Positions 7,485 through 12,525 of a DNA stretch of 12,525 nt are shown here, in pieces; position 1 is the first letter of the stretch, and each line of letters begins with the position of its first letter. A program made the position numbers and the translations under genes. The notes beneath the pieces were generated by a model that was given only the letters and a program-made list of their open reading frames with translations, was not told where the DNA came from and did not search any database. Source of the DNA: Succinivibrionaceae bacterium UBA3769 (GTDB lineage Bacteria; Pseudomonadota; Gammaproteobacteria; Enterobacterales; Succinivibrionaceae); contig DFFT01000092.1 of assembly GCA_002372325.1 (NCBI GenBank), forward strand, positions 1 to 12,525, in the 5' to 3' direction.

Positions 7485-8840
7485 ATGATGTGTCCGTACT
7501 GCGGTACAGATGTTGCGGATGCCGCCAGGTATTGTTCCGTATGTGGCAGTGTCCTCCCCTTACAGGCGTCGAGGTCCAATGCTGGAAAGCCTTCCGGGCA
7601 TAAAACTCCCTGGGGTAAAAAAGGTGCTCCTAAAACAGGCGCGGCAAAGCCACAGTCCCCGTACGGCGCCCTGTCCGCTGAACGGAGAGCGGCGGGGAAG
7701 GCGTGTCCGTACTGCGGTGATGAGATCGGGAATGGCGTCAGGTTTTGTCCCAGGTGCGGCAAATCTGTCTCAGGAAAAGCGCAGGAGTCTAATGCCGGAA
7801 GATCTGTCATAAAACCATCCGGTACTAACCCCGTTCAGGATAAATCAGGCTCCGGGCAACAGTCCCAGTCCGGCCAGCTGTTCAGTATTGATGTCATGCT
7901 TAAGCAAATGAAGCGGGATGCGGTTAAAAACGGCAAAACCGATCCGGAAGGCGTGCTGGCCCGGATGGAGCAGGGCATTCGGGAGGCTGCCGTCAGACTT
8001 GGCCGCGATGCCGCCTGCATTAACATCATAAACGCCGGCCGCATGAATCACGGCAAGAGCAGTCTCCTTAACTCCCTGATGGACAGCGATGTTTTCAAGG
8101 TTAACGATGTGCGCGAAACCGTGGTAAACCGCCGGGTAAAGTACCGGGACAGCATTTTCTTCACGGATACCCCGGGACTTGAGGCTAATGCGGAGGATGA
8201 CAGCGAGGCCTTTAACATCTACAGCAGCGCGAATTTTATCCTTTTCGTGCATACCCTGAGAATCGGCGAGCTTCATTCGGAGGAGATTTCCTATCTTAAA
8301 AGACTGTGCAAGATCTTCCCCCGGGATTATCTCAAGACCCACATGGCCATTGCACTGACCTTTGTTGACAGCTACAAGCCCGATGAAATTCAGGCCATCA
8401 GGGAGAAAATCAAGGACGCTCTTGCAAGCGAACTCGGCATGGACAATATCAGGTTTTTTGAGGTGTCAAACTCCCGGTACAAAAAGTATCAGGAAGAAAT
8501 CAGCGAGAAAAAGAAGCAGGCCTTTCTTAAGGGCAGCGGCATTTGTGAAATCAGAGAATTTATCACGAAGCAGGCTCCGGTCTGGCAGTCTGAGAACCTG
8601 GCTCTCAGAAGGGGGCAGTTCAAATTCTGCAAGGAAAAATGCAAGGAGATCGCAGCCTCTCTCAGTCCGCCCCTGAATGCGCGGCTTAAGGCCTTCAGGA
8701 ATATCTATGGTCAAGTTAACGCCATTGAGCAAAAGCTTTCTGATAGCTCCTCAGCCATAGATGCCGCCACTGCCAGGCTTAACGGTCTCAGAGCCCGGCT
8801 GGCGGCAAAGAAGAGGCAGTGGAACGAGGAGAGATACTGA
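7485..8840 (+). CDS. Double zinc-ribbon P-loop GTPase with C-terminal coiled coil
   Basis: This 451-residue protein begins with two CxxC...CxxC zinc ribbons (C3, C6, C17, C20 and C74, C77, C88, C91). They are joined by a Gly/Ser/Lys-rich linker in which an SNAG...KPSG element follows each ribbon, pointing to duplication of a ribbon-plus-linker unit. A GTPase domain follows: G1 GRMNHGKS (185-192), G3 DTPGL (228-232) and a non-standard G4 TFVD (292-295) where N/TKxD is usual. Guanine specificity may be weakened. The C-terminal region (about 370-449) is helical and charged, with a coiled-coil-like end. The closest general class is the dynamin-like or septin/HSR1-type GTPases; the exact family is not certain. 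Two tandem ATGs (7485, 7488) are preceded by GGAG at 7471-7474; the first is taken. There are no membrane segments. It may work with the second GTPase of the cluster (10115-11953). Confidence 0.87.
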   Translation: MMCPYCGTDVADAARYCSVCGSVLPLQASRSNAGKPSGHKTPWGKKGAPKTGAAKPQSPYGALSAERRAAGKACPYCGDEIGNGVRFCPRCGKSVSGKAQESNAGRSVIKPSGTNPVQDKSGSGQQSQSGQLFSIDVMLKQMKRDAVKNGKTDPEGVLARMEQGIREAAVRLGRDAACINIINAGRMNHGKSSLLNSLMDSDVFKVNDVRETVVNRRVKYRDSIFFTDTPGLEANAEDDSEAFNIYSSANFILFVHTLRIGELHSEEISYLKRLCKIFPRDYLKTHMAIALTFVDSYKPDEIQAIREKIKDALASELGMDNIRFFEVSNSRYKKYQEEISEKKKQAFLKGSGICEIREFITKQAPVWQSENLALRRGQFKFCKEKCKEIAASLSPPLNARLKAFRNIYGQVNAIEQKLSDSSSAIDAATARLNGLRARLAAKKRQWNEERY

Positions 8841-8905
8841 TTACAGTTTTTCGGGCGCAGGTATAACAAGGGATATTAAAAGACGGGCAGCAAGAGGTTC
8901 GGATT

Positions 8906-9367
8906 ATGTTTGTAGCTATTGTCGGCGTGGCGGCTGTGGGGACGGTGATCGGGGCCGCGGCCTCTCATGATGATCACAGCAATCACCGCAATTACAGCGA
9001 CCATCGCAATTATTCCGATGCCAGTCTCAGGAACGAGATCGCCCGCATGGAGCAGGAGGTGCGGGATATGGAACGCAAGATTTCCCGCATGAGCGATAAC
9101 GGTGTTGATGAAATTGATGACAGCTTTGCCTCGGTGATGGAGGCGGTTCGGGAAACCGGCCCTCTGGCCCGGGAAATTGCCGGCTGCTTCGATTTCGGGA
9201 ATAAGTCTCTTCCCCCTGCGCAGATGATGCATCGGGTTTCTGATGCGCTCCGGGGACTTGTTAACAATGAGCGGGAACGTCTTAAGGCCATTGACAGAAC
9301 CATTGCCCGGATTAATGAGATTGAACTTGAATGCGGTGATGAAAAGCCCCGGAAAAACAAAAAATAA
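8906..9367 (+). CDS. Small membrane-anchored coiled-coil protein with tandem HRNYSD motif
   Basis: I do not recognise a named family. The 153-residue protein starts with a Gly/Ala/Val hydrophobic helix (residues 2-19, probable membrane anchor). Next is a His/Asp/Ser/Tyr-rich segment (20-38), HDDHSNHRNYSDHRNYSD, that contains HRNYSD twice in tandem. From 41 to about 66 and again near 115-145 the sequence is heptad-like and highly charged, as in coiled coils. The ATG has AGAGG about seven bases upstream and lies 65 bases after the previous stop. His and Asp could bind metal. Alternatively the short Tyr-Ser-Asp units could be targets of the radical SAM enzyme further downstream; both are inference. 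The gene is followed by an AT-rich gap with a terminator-like hairpin, so it may be the last gene of the first transcript. Confidence 0.8.
   Translation: MFVAIVGVAAVGTVIGAAASHDDHSNHRNYSDHRNYSDASLRNEIARMEQEVRDMERKISRMSDNGVDEIDDSFASVMEAVRETGPLAREIAGCFDFGNKSLPPAQMMHRVSDALRGLVNNERERLKAIDRTIARINEIELECGDEKPRKNKK
8984..9019 (+). repeat. Tandem 18-bp coding repeat (HRNYSD twice)
   Basis: Bases 8984-9001 and 9002-9019 encode the same six residues with several synonymous differences. The protein motif has therefore been conserved while the DNA drifted. This argues for selection on the peptide rather than a fresh slippage event. Confidence 0.85.
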
Positions 9368-9428
9368 GCATTCATCTGATTATAAATATGCTTCCTGATG
9401 CCGGGCAGCTGAGTATGCTCATATAACA

Positions 9429-9461
9429 TGCATTGTATTTTATGAATATATAATCAATGCA
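9429..9461. promoter_or_regulatory. 7-bp inverted repeat flanking a TATAAT, possible regulated promoter
   Basis: TGCATTG (9429-9435) and CAATGCA (9455-9461) are perfect inverted copies. A consensus -10 hexamer TATAAT (9449-9454) lies just inside the second arm. No good -35 is seen at 16-18 bases, so an activator-dependent promoter or plain AT-rich coincidence are both possible. The site is about 90 bases upstream of the 9546 gene. Confidence 0.35.
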
Positions 9462-9480
9462 AATATAAGTATTTTGGAAT

Positions 9481-9503
9481 ACTGCTATTAAGCAGTTTTG
9501 TTT
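9481..9503 (+). terminator. Probable weak intrinsic terminator or attenuator
   Basis: ACTGCT (9481-9486), loop ATTA, AGCAGT (9491-9496) form a six-pair stem followed by TTTGTTT. It lies 114 bases after the coiled-coil gene and 42 bases before the next ATG. The stem is short, so termination is probably partial. If the TATAAT at 9449 is a promoter, this hairpin would sit in its leader and act as an attenuator. Confidence 0.45.
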
Positions 9504-9545
9504 AGATGCTTGGCCTGTTATTTGTTTATTGCGGGAGAAAGTAAA

Positions 9546-9944
9546 ATGGGACTTAAAATGCCTAAGTTAGCAAGCAGCGACCTGGAACCTGAATGGTATC
9601 AGTTCAAGACCCAGAGCAATGCGCACCTGTTTGAGGATGACGCGGAAGAGAACCACGCCGGCGATAATGTTACTGAAGATGATGCTGATGACGCAGAAAC
9701 GGGACTGAAAATGCCCAGGTTATATTCGCAGGATCTTGACCCTGAGTGGTGGCAGTTCAAGAGCCCGAGCAATGCGCGCCTGTTTGAGGATAAGTCTGAA
9801 AGGAGAGCCGCCGGCGGTAATGATTCCGAAGATGATGCCCCCGCAGCGCCCCCGAAGAAGCTTGAGGTGCTTGCCGCTGCTGCCAGGAACTTTGTAAGCG
9901 CCGTTAAATACGTGTTTTCGCGTAATGGCGGCAAAGGGCGTTAA
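9546..9944 (+). CDS. Acidic protein made of two 51-residue repeats with a basic C-terminal helix
   Basis: I do not recognise this 132-residue protein. Residues 2-52 and 53-103 are tandem repeats. Each starts GLKMPxL and contains DLxPEWxQFK, SNAxLFED and a Gly/Asn/Asp-rich acidic tail. The aromatic centres are WY in the first copy and WW in the second. After the repeats a Pro-rich hinge leads to an amphipathic basic helix (about 105-128) that could touch membranes or nucleic acid. The start at 9546 is chosen because GGGAG lies eight bases upstream and the repeat begins at the second residue; a longer frame from 9498 has no such site. It could be an adaptor with two binding motifs for one of the GTPases. 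It could also be a substrate of the radical SAM enzyme downstream. Neither is shown. It sits 170 bases before the dynamin-like GTPase. Confidence 0.85.
   Translation: MGLKMPKLASSDLEPEWYQFKTQSNAHLFEDDAEENHAGDNVTEDDADDAETGLKMPRLYSQDLDPEWWQFKSPSNARLFEDKSERRAAGGNDSEDDAPAAPPKKLEVLAAAARNFVSAVKYVFSRNGGKGR
9549..9854 (+). repeat. Tandem duplication of a 153-bp coding unit
   Basis: Units 9549-9701 and 9702-9854 encode the two 51-residue repeats of the acidic protein. Conservation is strongest over the first 30 residues of each (GLKMP to LFED). It weakens in the acidic tail, where A..G.N..EDDA still aligns. Third-position differences show the duplication is not recent. Confidence 0.88.
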
Positions 9945-10114
9945 TAAACTTCTCCGCAATGAAGCCCGTTTTTGCGCAAGGGAGCCCATTCAGTTGCAGG
10001 ATGCGGTAACAGAAGGCGGAAATGAGGTACGGCAAAGAGATGAAACCTAAGGCCGAGGGAGCTTGGGGATCAGGTGATATTTGTCAGGCAAGGACAGTTT
10101 TCAGGGGAAAAAAC

Positions 10115-11953
10115 ATGCAGGAAGCCTCTCAGGAATCTAAGCAGGAAAACAGTTATATAGTCAGCAAGGCCGATGGGTTTATCAGCGCCCTTGACCGGGC
10201 CGGTCAGGAGCTGACCGCTTTCGAGCAGACTCTGAACCAGATGGACGGAGACATTGTTAAGCGGATCCGGCAGTTCAGCGATGAGTGCGCCGCTCTTTCA
10301 GTCAGATTTAAAAAGAGCGGCCAGATGACTGCCGTGGACGAAGCCCTGAACGTTACCCTGGCTGAAATCGCCAGCGCCGTGGCCAGCTGGCAGAAGGCTT
10401 TTGAAAAGAACCGCAGCGGCAAGAAATTCATGATCGAGCATCAGAAGTATCTGGCCACCATGGTATTCGGCGCCGTTAAGGCCGGGAAAAGCACTCTGGG
10501 AAATTTTCTGGCCGGACGGGAATTCCTTAGCGCTCCCTTTGACAACCGTTACAAGCATCTTCCGGTAACCGAATTCAGCAGCCAGGAGCAGGCCAGAAAA
10601 ACCGGCGGCATGACCGAGAAGGACAGCGAAGGCCGCAGATGGTTCTGCGAAGGGGTGACCGATACCACCGGCGATATCCAGTACTTCACTCTGAGCGGCT
10701 TAAGATGGTTTGATTCCCCGGGCACCGGTTCCCTGGGCACGGCCGATGACTTCCGGAAAATGGATGAGATGGTAAAGGAATACCTGAACTATGTGGATCT
10801 CTGCATTTTTCTCATCAATTCCTCCGAACCGGGACTCACCGAGGACATGAAGTACATGAAATTCCTGAACGCCTCCAATCAGGAAGCCCTGGTGGTTATT
10901 ACCAAGTCTGATTTTTTCGATGAGGACGTGGATGATGACGGCAACATTGTCAGCGAAACCCGCCCCAAGGATGATAAAACCCGCAAAATGCAGGAGGACG
11001 ACATGTGCCAGAGACTCCGGAAGCAGTACCCGGATCTGGATTCCTCCAAATACCGGGCCATCAGCATTTCTACCGGTCTCGCCAAGGATGCCGTTAAAAA
11101 CGGGGACGCCAGGAAATTCCGGGAGAGCCACTTGGATCTTCTCATGGACAGAATCTCCGAAAAGGCCGCAAAGAATATTATCGAGCTTAAGAAGAAGCGG
11201 CCCCGGGAAGCCTTCGGCAAGTTCGTTGCCGATATCCGGAACGGCACGGAGGATTTCGGGGGCATCGCCGCGGTGCTGGCCAGCCTGGATAAGGCGCAAA
11301 AGAACATTGATGGTTTCAAGAAGGAGATCGGGAACAAAACCCGCCTCCTGACTCAGAATATTCTTTCCGTGGTGAAATCTGCCATGGAGAAGGAGCTGGT
11401 GGATCTCAGCGCCGAAGTATCCCGGGGCCGCAGCATTTCCGGAAATGAAATCTCCGGCATGCTGATGGAGATTACCTCCCGGGAAATGAAAAAGGTTATC
11501 GGCCGGGCCATCGGCGATATCATCGGGCAGAATCTTAACGTCATGCAGGGGATTACTCTTTCTGCCGGTTCTGCGGGAATTCATTCCTCCGGAGTCAGCC
11601 AGCGCTATACCGAGGTGGAGCATCAGTATGTGGAGGCCGTGGTGGGAACACGGGATCCCCGGGGCATCATCGAGCATGTGCAGTCCTGGTTTGGCAAAAC
11701 CTTCAGCGCCGTGTATTACGAACAACGCACTAAGGTAGAAAAAATAGCCAGCGGCACCAATATCGAGGATGTGCTGGACGAAGTGCTCCCGCAGGTGAAA
11801 AGCTATGTGCAGGATACCGTCCGGGAAAATCTGGATAACATCGCCAATAACTTTTTCAGAACTCAGGAAAGGTTCATTGCCGAAATAAGAAACAAGGCCA
11901 AGGCGCTATCCTCCAGCCTGGAAGGCATTAGCAAAAAGGTGGCAGACGATTAA
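10115..11953 (+). CDS. Dynamin-like GTPase
   Basis: The protein has 612 residues from the chosen start. GTPase motifs are canonical: G1 GAVKAGKST (119-127), a TDTTGDIQ segment containing the likely G2 Thr (182-189), G3 DSPG (200-203) and G4 TKSD (263-266). An N-terminal helical region (about 10-110) and a long helical C-terminal region (about 350-612) flank the GTPase domain, as in bacterial dynamin-like proteins that bind or reshape membranes. There is no hydrophobic membrane segment, so membrane contact would be through amphipathic helices. I chose ATG 10115 because AGGGGA lies six bases upstream. An in-frame ATG at 10022 with AAGG five bases upstream would add 31 residues of unremarkable sequence and is possible. 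Bacterial dynamin-like proteins often occur in pairs; here the partner may be the zinc-ribbon GTPase at 7485-8840. The radical SAM gene follows 60 bases later. Confidence 0.88.
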   Translation: MQEASQESKQENSYIVSKADGFISALDRAGQELTAFEQTLNQMDGDIVKRIRQFSDECAALSVRFKKSGQMTAVDEALNVTLAEIASAVASWQKAFEKNRSGKKFMIEHQKYLATMVFGAVKAGKSTLGNFLAGREFLSAPFDNRYKHLPVTEFSSQEQARKTGGMTEKDSEGRRWFCEGVTDTTGDIQYFTLSGLRWFDSPGTGSLGTADDFRKMDEMVKEYLNYVDLCIFLINSSEPGLTEDMKYMKFLNASNQEALVVITKSDFFDEDVDDDGNIVSETRPKDDKTRKMQEDDMCQRLRKQYPDLDSSKYRAISISTGLAKDAVKNGDARKFRESHLDLLMDRISEKAAKNIIELKKKRPREAFGKFVADIRNGTEDFGGIAAVLASLDKAQKNIDGFKKEIGNKTRLLTQNILSVVKSAMEKELVDLSAEVSRGRSISGNEISGMLMEITSREMKKVIGRAIGDIIGQNLNVMQGITLSAGSAGIHSSGVSQRYTEVEHQYVEAVVGTRDPRGIIEHVQSWFGKTFSAVYYEQRTKVEKIASGTNIEDVLDEVLPQVKSYVQDTVRENLDNIANNFFRTQERFIAEIRNKAKALSSSLEGISKKVADD

Positions 11954-12013
11954 GCGCGATGCCTGTCAGGATGAGGATCTGCCCGGAAGAGGAAATCGGA
12001 GGTAACGCAGGGT

Positions 12014-12525
12014 ATGAATATCGTTGTTAAAACCACCACTGCCTGCAATTTCCGATGCGTGTACTGCAGCGAGGGGGAGCGGGAGCCGGCGTTTCTTGAT
12101 GAAGCCCTGTTCCGGAAACTTGCGGATGAGCTTCCGGAGCTTCTTAACAGAATCGGCCATCGGGAGGTAACCTTTCTCTGGCACGGCGGAGAACCCTGTC
12201 TCTGGGGCCGGGAGCGTCTCGAGCGCAGCATGGCCTATGCAAAGGAACGGCTTTCCGGGTACGAGGTAAGCTTTGCCATGCAGAGCAATGGTTACCTTAT
12301 CAATGAGAGCTTTCTGGAACTCTTTAAGAGGTATAACGTGCGGGTGGGAGTTTCCATGGACGGCTACCGGGAATTGCACGATGCCCAGAGACCGGCTTTG
12401 GACGGCTCTCCGACCTTTGACCGGGTGCTTCAGGGGGTAAAGGCTCTTAGTGATGCCGGTCTCTGCGGCGGGATTCTTCTGGTCATTAACACCGAAAATC
12501 CCCCGGATACTGCAAAGCTCTTCAG
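12014..12525 (+). CDS. Radical SAM enzyme of the anSME/SPASM type, C-terminus cut by window edge
   Basis: The visible 170 residues start with the iron-sulfur cluster motif CxxxCxxC (C11, C15, C18; CNFRCVYC) close to the N-terminus. The SAM-binding FLWHGGEP follows, then MQSNGYLI and VGVSMDG. This layout is typical of radical SAM proteins related to anaerobic sulfatase maturases and to peptide maturases that carry a C-terminal SPASM domain with extra iron-sulfur clusters. The SPASM part would lie outside the window. The enzyme would make a substrate radical using SAM and is oxygen-sensitive, fitting an anaerobic host. GGAGGT lies ten bases before the ATG. No sulfatase gene is seen, so a peptide or protein partner within this cluster is a reasonable guess. 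The two repeat-bearing small proteins at 8906 and 9546 are the candidates. Confidence 0.9.
   Translation, partial: MNIVVKTTTACNFRCVYCSEGEREPAFLDEALFRKLADELPELLNRIGHREVTFLWHGGEPCLWGRERLERSMAYAKERLSGYEVSFAMQSNGYLINESFLELFKRYNVRVGVSMDGYRELHDAQRPALDGSPTFDRVLQGVKALSDAGLCGGILLVINTENPPDTAKLF

Noticed and set aside
10700..11725. 341-codon open frame on the minus strand inside the dynamin-like GTPase gene
   Set aside because: It lies wholly opposite a gene with canonical GTPase motifs and its translation is unlike any family.

Overview
The window looks like bacterial chromosome, probably from an anaerobic or gut-type gammaproteobacterium. The basis is the near-canonical gammaproteobacterial EF-Tu sequence in the C-terminal half of one protein, the Shine-Dalgarno-led gene starts, a LysR regulator and an HGGEP-type radical SAM gene. 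A Succinivibrionaceae-like host is a guess. No tRNA, rRNA, CRISPR array or insertion sequence was seen.

Layout: (1) 1-707, minus strand: a LysR-type regulator, cut by the window edge, with no ATG/GTG/TTG start and a possible CTG start. (2) 708-1602: about 900 bases with no convincing gene. They hold a 9-bp inverted repeat and an uninterrupted 130-base pyrimidine tract. (3) 1603-12525, plus strand only: nine genes in a row with short gaps. In order: a decayed macro domain fused to a helix-turn-helix-like domain; an 876-residue protein joining three membrane hairpins and a long acidic linker to an almost complete EF-Tu; a membrane protein with a DUF4230-like outer domain; a secreted protein that may be a second member of that family; a GTPase with two N-terminal zinc ribbons; a small membrane/coiled-coil protein with a tandem HRNYSD motif; an acidic protein built of two 51-residue repeats; a dynamin-like GTPase; and a radical SAM enzyme, cut by the window edge.

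The plus-strand genes look like one accessory system built around nucleotide-switch proteins at the membrane. It has three P-loop GTPases (one a membrane-tethered EF-Tu paralogue with altered switch residues), two envelope proteins, two small repeat proteins and a radical SAM enzyme that could modify a peptide. I do not recognise the system as described. A stress, defence or membrane-remodelling role is inference from gene content. The most striking items are the membrane-anchored EF-Tu with changed G1, switch I and G3 motifs, the macro domain lacking its ADP-ribose loops, and the pairing of repeat-bearing small proteins with a radical SAM enzyme.
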